This document shows, one piece after another, positions 10,601 to 25,600 of a stretch of DNA of 64,000 bases; the first letter of the stretch is position 1, and each line of letters opens with the position of its first letter. The DNA lies in contig NC_019860.2 of assembly GCF_002234675.1 (NCBI RefSeq), positions 11,530,586 to 11,594,585 on the forward strand. Reading direction: 5' to 3'. Made by a program: the position numbers and the translations under genes. Origin of the DNA: Oryzias latipes. Its lineage: Eukaryota > Chordata > Actinopteri > Beloniformes > Adrianichthyidae. The notes beneath the pieces were generated by a model. That model saw only the letters and a program-made list of their open reading frames with translations, was not told where the DNA came from and did not search any database.

Positions 10601-13600
10601 TCGTGATGATTACCTGAAATTATGAGATGGACTGGTTCAGTAATTTGGTTGACTGTGGAAACAATCTCACCATTAAGAGAGCTAACTAATAACGGACGGG
10701 GAAGCGACTCGGTGGTAAAACCCGCCTGTTTGGCCAGCTCGGCATCCATGAGGTTCTGCTCAGCCCCAGAGTCCAATAAGGCCCGAACGGGAACCCCCCC
10801 CAACCTTAAACATAATATGAGCCTCCAGTAAGCACGAGGCAGGACTAGAAATGGTTGGCGCTGGACCTCCACTCGTCAGTGTCCCCACACTTAATGAAGA
10901 GCGGTGACTTTTGGGCAGGCCCTGCAGAAATGACCCCGCTGACCACAGTAAAGGCACTCACCTGCCGTCATCCGGCATTTACGTTCAGCGGAGGATAGGC
11001 GCCCATGTCCCAAAAGCATAGGTTCGTCCGTCAGGGGCTCCGAAGGATCTGTGGGAGCAGCAGACAAAGCATGATGAGAGGAGCGTGAAGAGTCCACGGG
11101 GTGTCCCTCGAAACGGGGAACCTCTGCCCGACGTCCTTTTCTGCGATCCTGCAGGCGATTGTCAATCCTGATAGCGAGGGCTATCAGGGGCTCCAAGGAC
11201 GACGGGATCTCCAACGGTGCGAGATGGGCTTCATCTCCTTGGAAAGACCCTCCAGGAAAGCGTCCGTCAGCATAGCGGGGTTCCAATCGCTCTCTGAACC
11301 GAGAGTCCGGAACTCTATGGCGTAATCAGCCACCCGCCGAGGCCCCTGTCGCAGCCGCATAAGCGCCCGGGCTGCCTCCCTCCCAGGCTTTGTGTGCTGG
11401 AAGACCTGGGTGAACGCCTCCAGGAAGGCAGGAAGAGATGCGCAGGTCGTGGCTCCACGTTGCCACTCTGCTGTGGCCCATGCTCCAGCTCTGTCCGTGA
11501 GGTGCGATATCATGAAGGCCACCTTGGACCGCTCCGTAGGGAACGCTGCGCCGTGCAGTTCAAAGTGCAGCTCACACTGCCTGATGAACGCCCTGCAGTT
11601 CCCAGAGTCATCGGAGAACCTTTCTGGCCGGGCCAGCTGCACCACAGGAGCCGGAGAAGTCTGAAAAGGAGCCACAGGAGCCGGCGAGGAGGAGGAAGGA
11701 TGAGGCGTGTGAGATGAAGAAGACGGCTGAACCTGTGTGGCCAGGAGGTCCAGGCGTTTATGGAGCGTGGTTAACTGTTGCTCCTGGCGACCGGCCATCT
11801 CCAGCATCCCTCGACGCAGGTAATCAAGCTGTTCTGCTTGGAGCTGGATGATCCGCTCCTGGTTACGGCATCAGCTCCAGAATGATCAGCGCCCGCTGTG
11901 TCCATTGGTGACAGGATCGTAATGTCAGGGTCGGGTGGTGGACACAAACGCAGGACGCCAGCGGATACGTATAACTCGAATTTAATCGACTATTCTCGTG
12001 AGAGTACAAACAAACGAAACGATCCTGAGACCATGACTGGGTTGACAAAGAATATATACAGTGACTAAAGTGGAAACAGGTGAAAACAATCAATGAGGTA
12101 AAGACAACGAGTGTAACTAGTGACCAGAACCGGAAGTGTCAAAATAAAACAGGAAGTGAATCAAAAACAATATCGGCCGCCCTGGCCCCTCCTGGTACCT
12201 AACAATCAGAGTGGCTCAAAACTGAAAACATAGAGGTAAAACCTAAAAATTTATCCAAGGAAGACAGCTTTTTAGAAAAAAGCAATCAAAACAAATGTGA
12301 AACCTTTTTTGAGACTGACTGTCTCGTGCAAAAAGTAAAAAAAAATTCAATGTTAGTTTGAATATATCAAAGCCCCACACCTATGAAAATTGTTTTTTTT
12401 AACATGTTATTATAGTGTTTTTCTGATTATGGATAATTAAAATTAAAACTGCATTTCTGAGTATTTCTTTATTTAAATCGTGAATCTGAAGCAGATGAAA
12501 AAAATGAATATAGTTGTGATGTGGAAACTACAACCCAGAGGCCACAAGCCCCCTGCTCTGGTCCATTTTGAAGCTCTATCATAGAAAATGACTGTTTTTT
12601 TTTCTTTGCTAAAAATGGCATCATCACAAATAAAAGACTACTGGGAAAGATATTGAAGTAGATCAAAAGATAATTGAAGGGTTTTTTGCCATTTTTGTTT
12701 TTTAAGAACAATACATTTGTAGTAGCTCAGTCCCCTTATGGGTCTGGCCTTGTCGTAGCAAGGGGGCTTTTGTGAACTGATGACCCAGGGAGCAATATCG
12801 TCTGGAGCTTGCTCCTGGTAGGGCCACCCTTGGCGGGCCGGTCACCTGGGCGAGGTTCCAGACAAACATAGACCCACAGCTCGTCGGAACGCTTTAAGGT
12901 GGCAGCTCCACTATCCGAGGGCCAACAATCCACTCAGGAGAAACTTCCTTGTTACGAAACCGACCAGAAAACAAAACAAAGTAACAGACCTCAGCTTGCC
13001 CCTGACCAATGAATACTGCTTGACCTTCGTCAAACAACCTGTATTGCTACCTGGAATATCCAGACACTTCTTCGCTCTGGAGCCGCCACATTGCTATCCC
13101 ACGAGCTCTGTCGCTATAACATGACTCTAGCAGGACTCTGTGAAATACGATGGTCAGGTACCGGCATATTGAATGCAGGCGACCATTGCTACATCTGGAG
13201 TGGCCCTGCCATCCCAAAGGACATCAGGAAGTCCCTACTCAACTGGACACCCCTGAGCGACAGAACACTATCTGCCCGCTTCCTACATAAACATGGCAAG
13301 ATGACAATAATATTTGCCTATGCCCCCACAAATGTTGCAGATGAAGACATAAAAGATGCGCTCTTTGACCAACTCCACCAGGCTATTAGTCAAATTCCAT
13401 CGCACGATATCCTCATCATCCTTACTGATGCCAATGCCACCATATTCTACAACGACCGGTCCATCGGCTCTCCAGTCGGCACAACTTTTGCTGACACATT
13501 CACAAACGACGACAACCGCCGCCTCTTACTCTGCCACCAAACCAACCTCTGCATTGCTAATACCTGGTTCCCCCCGGAAACGTATCCATCACTGGACCAT

Positions 13601-16600
13601 GTACAGCCCAGATGGCAGAACTCGGCGGGCATCAGGATCTTGCTCAACCGTGCTCTCCCAGCCATCAGAAGCAGCCGACGTCCCCAGCAGGCTGGCTTTG
13701 TGCTCAACCGCTCCACAACAGACCACATCTCTGCCGTCCGTCTACTCATAGAGAAGACCTATGAATTCTGTAAAGATCGCCATCTCTACATTGTGTTTAT
13801 AGATCTAAAGGCTGCATTTGACACCGTCTGCCATACCTCACTGTGGAATATCCTAAAGCCCTTGGAGCACCACCCAAGATTGTTTCTCTGTTTAGTCTGC
13901 ACTACAGCAATGCAGAAAGCTGTGTCTGCGTAAATGGCAAAGACTGAGATTGGTTCCCATCTCCAGTGGTGTTCGCCAGGGCTTTGTGGCAGCTCCTGAT
14001 CTTTTTAACTACATCCTAGATCAGCTGATGTCCCGGATCTGTGAGCAAGTCCCTGAAGTGTCCCTTGGCAATTACCATTTGACTGACCTGGAGAATGCCG
14101 ATGACACCATCCTGTTCAGGACATCCCTAAGCCAGCTAAAAAACGCTCTAAGCATTTACAGTTTGGCTATTACAACATTTATTTCCTGATGTTTTTGCAG
14201 ACACTTATGTCCAAATATAAGGCATAAATCAGTGACTCATTGGAACAAAACAAGCGCAAAGATAAACACAGGAATAAGAAAAGAAAAAAAAGCACAGTCA
14301 AGTGAGCCGGTGAAAACCACGTCATCAAGAGATGAGTCACTCCTGACTGCTTCGATGCGTCTGCTCCCAGTAATAACAGACACTTCCTGTCTCTGAGGCA
14401 GACCAGCATTTTAACACATTGAGGCGTCAGAGGAACGATTATTTTATTTCTCACAACCACTCACTTTTTTCTGAACGTGGCTCATTTGTTCATGGACCAG
14501 AGCTAAGACTAGAGTTCCAATTCCATATTTGATCGTAGAATTAATTGTTAAAACTGTATTTAAATGTGCTTAACCTGGTTTCAGATTAACTGTGCATAGT
14601 GGGGAAAACAATGCTTGACAACAATGCAGTAGCCTTATCCAACAACAAATTAAAATAAAAAAAGGGGGGGGGGGGACAACAAAGACAATTCTATCAGCAA
14701 AATCAATGTTATTTGTTTTAGGAAAAAATAAAACCTGGAATATCTCAGGTTTATTGGTTTTGTATTCAGAGTTGCCATGGAGACATTTCGAAGTGGCCAG
14801 AGTCTTTTATTTTTTAATATTCAAGTATTAAGCATTTCTAATAAATCCATAGGTTTAGTGTATTTGTACATAATTAGGAAGTGAAAATGTGGCCACGTCA
14901 TGAGAGACATGCAGAAAAGAATACATCATTCTAGTTGTAACTTGAGTGCTTACAGTGTAGAATTTTCATTATCTTTATGACTGTTGCTCTGGTTTTAAAT
15001 GTAGTTGTAAAATTAGGATTGCATGTGTAGGATTTTCCCTTCGAGGAGATAAATTCAAGATCAAAATTCAATTTAAGATCAACTGGATCAAAAGACTGCG
15101 ATGAATATAAAAAGTGAGAAATGCATTTGAGAGGAGCATTTCTTCTAGGTGCAGAAGCCTGCGACCCACGCTTTGTCTGAAGGTTATCTGGACTGTCAGG
15201 CAGTAAAGGTGGGAGGTCAGAGGTTCAGCTGAGCTGTGTGGAGGCTGGAACTCCACTGCCACTCTCGCGCTTTCATTCCACCTTAAATGACCATCACGAC
15301 AAGAGTAGATAATGGCAATGAAGCAGAGCACGGATGTCGATGATCATAATGATAATGGAGCTGAAAGGCTGGATTGCAGCAGTATGTCAAAAGAAAAAAG
15401 AAAAAAAGCCACATAACCTGATCAGCCCTTCTTAGCTGCAGCTCAAAAGCATATTTGAAATATGATATATTTTTGGGACATTTACAGAGATTGTCCTATA
15501 CATTTTGGTCTTGTTGAACTTTTTTTTACACAGAATGTTTAGAAAAAGAGGAAATGTTGGGTCAAATGTGACTTCAGGACTGTGCTTTGTGTTTTCTAAT
15601 TTCTTTGAAAAATAACTTTAAATGATAGAAAATCACACTTTTTGCTGTTTTAAAAAAGGTTAAAATAGTTGTTGACTTTGCTTATATCACATTAGTCCCT
15701 CCTGAACTGAATATTCTTCACACAATGATGCTTCCACCACCTTGCTGTTCAGTTGACTGCTTTTTGATGCACTAACTTCAATTATTTTTCATTCAAACAT
15801 TCAATATTGTGATTAAACTTCCATGCTTGTCCCCACTGTACCCTTCAAATGTATTTATCATTATTTTGTATTTTACAACTGAGTGTTCAGTAAACCTACA
15901 TATTGATCATTAAAAAAAAACTTTGTCTTTGCAAACTTGTCTGTAAACGTCTATAAAAACTGCAAGCAAGTGAAGTGGGCGGTGCATTTTTCTTTATAAT
16001 TTTGCAATGACAACCTCAAGGAGATTGCATTACTGTCAATTAAAAAATACCTTTACACTTTTGTCATTTCACAACATGAAAAAATTAGCCAGAGACAATA
16101 CTTCTTTATGGCAGAAAGCAACTTCTGACGCTAGTAAACTCGGACGGTGAAAACATTGCAGGTCACTCAAAAAGTTTTAAGTACTGGTACCAACTTTACC
16201 AATATTACCATTAAAAACTTTAAAACACTGTGAAGCCCTGATGAGCATGTTCAATTTTCCCAGTAAAATAAAACAGTCAACAGTGGAAAGTTGAGTGTCA
16301 TAGGTGTTATCAATGTAACCAAATGTAACCATATAGCAAGTATACAGAGTATAGAGTAGTATGGAGTAGTATGGAGTAGTAGTAGTAGAGTTTTCTACAC
16401 TCAGCCCAACAATGTGCCAAAAACGGAGTGTGTTGACTTGCATTTACCTTTGGTGTTTTGTGGTAAGTTGTAACATGGAAGTCAATTGGAAACTGCTCTG
16501 TTGTGTTACCAGCCTCCAGTGGCATTTGAGGAACTCCGACATGTGGTACAGAAAATTTTAGAAAAGGAGGGTGGAGGCTTGGTGTAAACCCTGGTTTCCA

Positions 16601-19600
16601 TACAAACTCTGATATGTTAGCTAGAAGTAAAAATAATTACAGTGCATATTTATCAGTCCCAGCCAAGAAGAAAAGTCGATGGTTGCTATGGACTCCTACA
16701 GTCAGCTTTCCTCCATGTGGTGTAGCTCACCCTTTTTTTCATTACAGCTGTTGTCTTCCTGGTGCTACATCAGAATAACCTCACATCTGGAACAGCAGTT
16801 TAAACTCAGTCTTCTGGATCACTGGCCCCATCTCAGGAACATTGGCTGCTACCGCTGTCCTATCCTACAAATGTCAGGTTGAGAGGAATGGATCCCGGAT
16901 AGCACACCGCTCAGAGCAAGAGGAGAATTTTGTCAATAGTCTGTGAGGCTGCGAGATTTAAATCTGGCTGAGGGCTTCTGGCACACAGGGATGGGAGGAC
17001 AGGCAGGTACTTCTGGTCATGTAGGGGTGAAAAGATTTGATAGGAGACAGAAAGAATGACTAAAGGTTAATCCGAGCAGTTAGTGATGAACAGTAAAACA
17101 CAGGAAACAGAGATCACTGCAGTATGAGATCCCTTAAAGTATCTAGAGATTTGGTGATGGTCTCACTCTAAAGTCTGTTGGAGGTAGTTACAGTATGTGA
17201 AGTTCTGTATCGTGGCTTTGAGTCACATGTCGAGAAGTGTAGGGAGTATTTCCGTGAAGCATATTTTGAGGCTTGCCTCATTTAACGGAGGAGCTAAAAA
17301 TGATGACATCAGAAGCCTCGCTGCCTGGCTGTACCACGTGACTGATTCAGGAATTGGTTCGGAATTTGCAGCAAGTTTTGATATCGACATGACTAGAGAT
17401 GGTTTGAATAGAGGCAAAGTTTGAGGATCTAGGAAAACTGTTGTTTTCAAATAACAAGCAATGATGTCTCCTATAAAAAATAGTCACTCCCAATATTTCA
17501 ATGTTATCAGGTGCAGCTCAGGCGGACACAATTGTGGAGTCAGGGAGTGGCAGAATCAGAGTCTTTATTATAAGTCCAGAAGGTCCAAAAGAGAAATACG
17601 AACAGGAACAAAAGCACTAGGAACTCCGGAGATAATGGCTGGATTGCTCACAGTGAAAGAAAGACAATCTGGCACTGCCTTGTGAAGAAGCACTGCTTAT
17701 ACAGGGAAGACAATGAGACACAGGTGGGGCACATTAGGGAGGAGCAGATCACACAGCAGGAACTGGAAATGAAAACAGGGGAAGGACAGGACTACAAAAT
17801 AAAACAGGAAGTGACACATCATTTTCCATACCCTCCCCAACACCTCTCACCTCACTGTGAATAATCTTTCTATTTTCATCATTTCCAAATGATCATTTTC
17901 CATATTGCCAGTAGAAATCTGGGATATTCATCCCAACTGTTGTCCTGCTAGAGCAGATAAAGCTTAAAGAAACTTTCCCCTAGGGTGATCCGGGGCAGGA
18001 CCATGATAACATGAATACTAATATTACAACTGCCAGTGACGTGAAGAAATTAGAATTACAAAAAGTGGAGTGTGGTCATTTACTAAGAATCTTTCTTTGT
18101 TGAAGGGCGATTGCCATGGTGACACTTTTATGTTGCATCCTTCAGACTGAATCCTTTTATCTGAGGGTTTATCGCTCCAAAAGTTTTATCTGTTTTTTTT
18201 AGAGCAGGAGGAGCATGATTAGCTTTTCTGTTCTTCCTCTTGAACAAATAGGAAGCCCACAGATGGGGAATAATAATTAAAAAAAGAAGATTACAGATGG
18301 AATTTTTCTGCCTTAATCTTTCTCTGGTTTCGTCTCCATCACCTCACAACCTTTGTAATTCAATAAATAAATTAATGGAAACAGTTTCCTCCACTCTGGG
18401 GATTTGTAGCTAAATTTAACAGAAATGTACGTTTTTTTCATTTGTGAGGTTTTAGTTGAAGGTTTTTCCCAGTGGATGTGTAGTGCAGAGACAGGTTTGA
18501 CAGGCCTGAGACCTTCTGCAAACAGTAGGGAGTGTAGGAGATGCGTGGGTGGAGAAGAGAGGGCAGAGATTTGTCATCGAATGGAGGCTGCTTTGACCAA
18601 GAGATGAATGGGTGGATGGGTGGATGGATGCATAGATAGATGGATGGACAATGTTAAAGGCAGAATCTCTGCTACATAGTAGCATCACATCCTCAGATGA
18701 TACTAAACCCTTTTCATTTTTCTGGATGATTAATGATAAAAACAAAAATAGTTTCTCATGTACTCAATCAAGATGAAAGCACTGAGCACTATTAAAACAC
18801 GTTTTTTTTCCAGTACTCCAGCACAGACTGAACAAGTTTGACACTACTGAAACCCCAAAAGACCAGGACAGAACACTGAATAAACCTGGTTCATGAGGAA
18901 GAATTGTTTTTTGACAAACTGTCAGACAAATTAGACAAATATTTTTGTTTAATTTAGAAAATGTATTTTTTTGGTGGGATGTTGGAACTACGCAAAGTTA
19001 TTAATAGCTTAATTAGATTATAAATATTGTGAAAATATTATCCTATACCGTGCATTGCAAACGTTTCAGGCAGGTATGAAAAAATGCAAAAAAATGAATG
19101 CTTTCAGAAATGGAATTGGTTATTTTCATCAGTCGACACAATGCTGTCAATGAACAAAAGAGAAATCCAAACTAAATTAAGATGTCTTTAAAATGGCATC
19201 AGTTCTTCCATTGAAGGAACTTGGCTGGTAGGTTTTATCTAAACATCTTGCAGAACTAACCACAGATCTTTGGGGATGTGGGCTTTCTCACATCCTTCTG
19301 TCACTTCATGTGCAGAGTGGCTGCTGCTAATTTTGTTTATTTATTTTTTGCTTCCTATCTAAATATATCATATTCAACTTGTGATCATAGATTTTCTGAA
19401 TCGTTATTTTTTCCTTTTTGCTTTGAAGATGAAGATTTCAGTTTCATAGCTGAATTTTCTTCACTTTAATTGTTTAATTGATGTGAAACATTTTCTCAGA
19501 TTTTTACTAATTACAGTAGATTTTGCTGGATTAGCCTGTAGCTTTGACAAACATCTGAGAGCTGCAGGTCAGCTGCTGTTTTCTTGATCCTACAGCTCAT

Positions 19601-22600
19601 TACAGGCTGAGAAAAGGTCAGCGGGAGCACAGCACGTCCCTGCTAACGTTCCATCTGCAGCCCCTTAGCAACAGTTCCCTGCATCTGTTTAAATGTGACT
19701 CTGATTATGTTTCCCTCTCGTGAAGTCAGTTAGTGTCTCACATTTATGTTTGACAGTTTGAACTAAAAACATCATAAAAGCCTTCAGTACATCTGACGCA
19801 GCCAACTGTAATGATCTCTGGATCCATTAACTTCTTCCTCCCTGGAGCCACTGACTTGTCTTCAAAACACCCCATAGTGACATTTTTTAATTTTTAAGCA
19901 TTTACTGGAAAAAGATGTAGTTTGTTGTGGAAAGTTTATTTTGAATGTTAAAAATGCTTTTTAACATGCTTTTTGAGTTGTTTGCTGCCATAAATTCTGT
20001 TGGACAATGTTTAAAAATCATAAACCAAACTTTTAAAAACAAAACAAAAAAGTGGGTTCATGAAATTCCTTGATGTCTGTTCAATTTTAGTCAAATCAGC
20101 TTTTTTTTGTTGTCATTTTTGTGTTTGCAGGTTGTTTATTTGAGAAGAAGCTCTGTCCCAGGGACCAGCTTTGCAGTGATGGTGAGTTCACGTTTTACAG
20201 ATCTACTCAACAAAACTCTACTCTGATTGGATTTTTCAACAACACAATATCAGAAGTAAATTTAGAGTTATTAGTCTTTAATGAACTTTTCTGTTTTGGG
20301 GAGAGTAGGAACATCAGTTAGATTTTGGAGTTTACCTTCCCCGCTTTGCCATTGTTACAATGGCAGATGTTGAATGAAAAAAAGGTGAAACCAGATTTAT
20401 ATCAGATCTCCAGCATTCTGGTTCCTTTCTGCTGAGAGCAAGAGATATGAAGTTCATAGAAAGCAAAACTGGCCTAATTTTCTAAACATTTCTACTTAAC
20501 TATTTTTAAAGCTTCATTTTTCTTGATGTGAATCTGCGATTGTGCTTATAAATAGTTGCAAATTTTTACCTGGTGTCATTTCATTTATTTTTTAAATGTG
20601 TTCTGCTAAATAAATTCATCTAAGAGGAAAAAGAAATGTAAAAATCAAGTCTGAAGATCTGTACTAGAGTAAATACGGAAGAAAAACGGCAGAAATCAAC
20701 AAAGGATACCATCTGCAAACAATTCTTGCACTTGGATTGATACTACCAATTATCTCTGTGGTTCCGATACAGATAAAGATAAAAATTTTAGGATTATTGA
20801 AAACAAACAATAACGCACAAATCTCTAACCTCCTGCAGTCCAGGACTTAGCTTGGCCTCACTTCACCAAGACAAATCGGGCTTTATTGGTCCACAGCAAA
20901 GTTGTAACAGGTATTTTGGTTCAAAATGATGGTCCACATGCAGTGAGGGGCCCATAGCAACCACATCACTCCTATGCATTTCTTTGTTGGAGTGAAAGCT
21001 GTGCATTTGACAAATTAAAGGGCACTGCTTTAGAGTAAGATTCCTTATAGGACATTAACAATCCTTAGTAAAGTGCATTAAGATATTTATAAAGACGTTA
21101 ATTAGCATTTGTAACTCTCTTACAAGTTACTTACGGGTTTAAATAAGCTGCTCATGCAAATAATCCTTTATAAAATATTTTTTAGCATTTGAGTCTTTAT
21201 GTTTTCTGTTGATAACTGTGCAGCAACTTATAGCATTGAAATGAACAGTTATTTTCATCTATGATGATAATAAAATTATAAAAAAAAACCTTTAAGAAGA
21301 ATTAAATGCAGTAATTATGTCTGATTGCGTCAGGGGAACGTAATCTTTTGGCCAATGTTTTTATGCGAAATCTTAATTCTTTTATTTATTTATTTCTTTT
21401 ATCAGATTGACTAAAGGTCATGTCTGTGGCGCTTTGAAGTCTAAATTGCAAATCTGCGAGCAGACCACCTTGATCAGTTTGCTGCCCTCATAAGGTTTTC
21501 TCAGTTGCCATGGTGACATAACAAGAAGGGAGAGTTATGGAACACTGTATATTTAATTAACCCCCCATGGGAGTTGTGTAAGGATTAAAAAAAATATAAA
21601 ATATTTTTAAATTGATTTGTTTCTTTTTAACTTTTGACCCTTAGTCAGAAGGCTGGGGCATTTGTAATATGTTGCTCTTGGATCTCTCGTAAACACTCAA
21701 GAAAAGAGCAGTTTTACATTTTTCCGAATTTTTTTACACAACAAAGTTTCTTAGTTTTTCTCTCGTACAGAATTGCATTTTTGAAGCATGTTTGTAAATG
21801 GGGCCGCTCTGATTGCACCCGTCTCATCAGCTGTCCGTTCAGACAGGAGGAGGATGTTTTGTGTTGAGTGTGTGTCCTCCTGTGCGCCTCAGACTAACAG
21901 TGAAACTGCATTACTGATGAGTGGACAAGCTTGTTCTTACAGGCGAAAGTCTTAGAGGGGCTGCTATTGTCAGTTTGTGAAAAAGAAAAAGAGGAAGGAT
22001 GCACTTCATAAACACTGTGAAATGCGATCCTAAAATAAATGAATTACTGATTATGACTTTATTATTTCACTATCAAAATCTTACAAATATTCATATTTCT
22101 GCTCTTTTTTTAAAAATAAAAAACCCTAATGTTTATGGTGTCTATAATATCAACACTCCACCACTCTGCCTTACAGTTGGTGTGAGAAGTTTCAGCTAAA
22201 AAGCACCAAATATAATCTGGTTCATCCTGAAATATTTTTTTCTAACTTTGGTGTCATGATTTTAATCTACATTGCTCTAGAAAAATTATGACTTTAGCCT
22301 TGCTAACATGTTTTTGTTAAAAAAAAAAGTAGCTCTAAAATCTTCTAATAACATTTTTCTTAGACTTTAAAAGCTGTTTAAAAAAAATTCTAAATGTTTG
22401 TGCAAAGAAAACTCAGCAATAAAACCAAAGACATTTCTACAGCTAATAAATAAATTTTCTAAAGGAAGTTCGTCTGTGATCCACAAATATAGGGCAACAA
22501 GATGCTGGAAAACCTTTGCAATCTGCCTCAAAAATATGTCTTAGCAGTGGATGTCACTACATCTCACTTATTATTATTTATTTTTTTTCAAATGTAAAAA

Positions 22601-25600
22601 AAAGGCTTCCATATATGGGATTAAAATCAGCAAAGTGTTATAAATGTCAAGTACAAGGTATTTTTTTTATCAAAAAAGAAAGAAATATACAGCTATTTTA
22701 GAACAATAATATTTTATTATGACCAATCATTAACTCTACAGCTTCTCCTTCATTTGACAGTTGACCTGCTGGTTTTTACGTGTTTAATGTTTGCATTTCT
22801 GACATGATTTTGTGATTTTCTATTGTTATTTTTTATATTTCTCATCGTTTTATTCCTCATGTTTTTTGGAAGGACTGTAGTGGTGGTGGGGTGGGGGGAG
22901 GGGGAATGAAAGAGACGTAAACAAGGTCTTCCTCCGTCAGCCGCTTTTAACCAATCGGTGCTTCACTCACCGTTTCCGTGACAACCATGACATCACTTGC
23001 CTGACTACGGTGTGTCTCCCTCTCGTGTTTGATGATAGGCTGGGGGGAGGGGGGTGCGCGTGATGAGTCATCTTGGCTTACACTCTCACACTCATACACA
23101 CAGTGACTATATTGTGTTTTCACAGAATGTGTGTGTGTTTGTGTGCTCTCAGAGAAAGTCTGCAGGTTCAGTGTCTCTCTGTCTGCAGATGGCCTCTTCG
23201 GACAGTGCCAGGATCCTCTCCAGGAGCCTGCCCGGTACCAAGTGTCAATCCCAGTTCTCCGCAGGCTGCAGGAGGTCCTCAAGGACCTGATGCTGCAGGG
23301 TGAGTTCATAAGAGCAGCGAAAAACACAAATTATAGTTAGAATCTGATCTAAGTGTCCACCTGCTTAGGTCTGACCTGGAAGGATGATGTGACACAGAAG
23401 GTCATCAGCCAAGAGCTGAGAAATGTTCCCACCCTTCGCCCTAAACTCACTGACAACTTACCCAAAAAGTAAGAAAACCCGCTTTAGTCATATTAAGCAG
23501 GACTCTTTAAAGGGTGCAAATGTTCCATGCCTTTTCCAGAGCTCCAGGAGACCCAGCAGACCCAGCGATGATGAAGCAGTACCTGGACTACATGGTCCAG
23601 AGCTCTCCCCGCTCCTCAGTGCACATGCAGATGCCCCTAATGGACTCCTATTCCTACCAAAAGGTAGGAATAGTTGCAGCCTCACATACTAAGCTGCACC
23701 CCCTGGTGGTTAATGGAAACGTGTGTGTGTGTGTGTGTTGTAGCAGCCACAGTTTGGTTACCAGAACGATGAAGAACGCTCGCTTAATTCCCTGGATGAG
23801 AATCCATCCTTCAGTCGATCTGGACCAGCAAGGAACTCCTTGGACCGGGACCGGCAGCTTCTGCAGGATCTGCTGGTGTCTTACCTCACCGAGCCCTCCT
23901 CCTCGGCTTCATCATCCTCTTCCTCTCCCTCTCAGTCCCTGTCCCTTCACAGAGCACCGGTTGCAGCTGCTTCCTCCCTCTCTTCCTCCTCGCCCTTTTT
24001 TTCGGATCTGGACTTCCCACTAGACTATGGCGAGGATTATATTTCCCAGGTTGCACAGTTCAGCAAGCAGGCTCCCCGGGAGCAGATGGAGAAGAAGGTT
24101 CAGAATGAGCACGACATCCTGTCTGGACTAGACGGTGAGATGAAAAAGCACATTCCAACCTCATCATCCTCAACACGTTTTTTTTCCAAATATTATTCCT
24201 CAATTCCTGGAATTCTTAGTTGTTTTCCTGTTTCCTAAATAAATGGGGAAAAAAAGAAATACTGCATTAACAAACAATTAAATTAACTATCTTTTATTGT
24301 TACTCTTACTTAGAGTACAACAAAACTGCTCTTTTTTAGGTTGGAGTAAAGGGAAATAGATGAGGAGAACAGTGGTGGCAAAAGAAGCATACATCTGCTC
24401 TCTGCTATCTTTGGGGCAGGGTATAGGTGGAGAAAATCAGACCCCACTTTTACAGAAAAGTGAAGTACAAAACAGATACACATGATATGGGATTAGGGAG
24501 CAGGCTTTTGTGACCCTGGTACACTACTTTACGCAGCTGCAGCCTCTACAGGGGTGTTGAACTCCAGGCCTCAAGGATCAACAACCGGACGTTTTTTGTG
24601 AAAACCCAGTCCTACCTGGTGCTGATTACCTGGATCAGGATCAGGTAATCAGCCAGTAGGAAGTGCCAGTGGTACATTAGTTGGAAAGCATGTAGGACAC
24701 TAGCCCCTGAGGCCTGAAGTTTGACACCTGCGCTCTAGGTGTTGCCAGCTCCTGCACTGTCCAAAGGAGGGAGGAGCAGTAAAACTAGTGGTTAAAGAGT
24801 GGCGGAGCAGCCCAGCGAAGAAAACATGTATCAGCCTCCAAATACAACAAATTTTTCGTTTTTTGCAACAGAGATGTTTTGATGAGCCAAGGGCAAAGTA
24901 CACTCAACTCATGGAGGTCAAAATAATAATTCTTGGGGCCAGCATACTCTGTCTGCCAGCTGTGTCCTTGATTGGTCTGGCTGAGTCTTCAGACACTTTT
25001 TAGTCCAGGTTCTTGGACAACTGGATTTAATTTTCCCGTTTCTCCAAATTGTTGCCCACTTTCCCCACCAGTCCAAAGACTGCAAGCACTATTTTTAGTT
25101 GGGCAAGTTAAGGACTTGGAGCTATAGGTTGAGCTGCAAATGTCAGTGTGATTGTTAACTGCCATGTGCGTCTCTCTACAATGCTCATGCCTCTTACTAT
25201 TTGATGCTTCAAAACTTCTATATAGATCAGAAATCCTCTGATCTCTTTGATTAATCTCATCATCAAACATGCAAATAGGTACATTCACAGAAAATTGAAA
25301 CAAACACACCAACCTCCACTTGACCCATGAATCGTTGGTGTATCCAGCCCATTTACTGTATAAGTCATATATTTGTCAGTATAACCATTCTTGCTCTGAT
25401 ACCTTTTTTTAACATGTTCTTGATAATTAAAAATATATATTTACGTGATATTTTTTAAATTCTGTTGAAAAGACAAGCTTATAGAATCAGTGTTCACAGT
25501 AAGAAAGGCAAAGTAGTGGACAAAAAGGGGTTTTAGTTTAGTTTTTTTTCTAAACTATATTTTCATCACATCTATTTAACCATCCACAACACTTTAGACA

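Larger units (their letters stand above)
7286..12204 (-). mobile_element. Ty3/gypsy chromovirus LTR retrotransposon, decayed, both LTRs present
   Basis: Two 282-bp LTRs (7286-7567 and 11923-12204) bracket a gag-pol body read on the - strand. Domain order is gag, CCHC knuckle, protease, reverse transcriptase, RNase H, integrase, chromodomain, which places it among the chromoviruses. Flanking bases ACCAG and ATCAG may be a 5-bp target duplication with one mismatch. The LTRs differ at about 8 positions by eye (near 3%). The body carries several frameshifts and stops, so this is a moderately old, inactive copy. It lies in intron 1 of ptprn, antisense to the gene. Confidence 0.93.
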
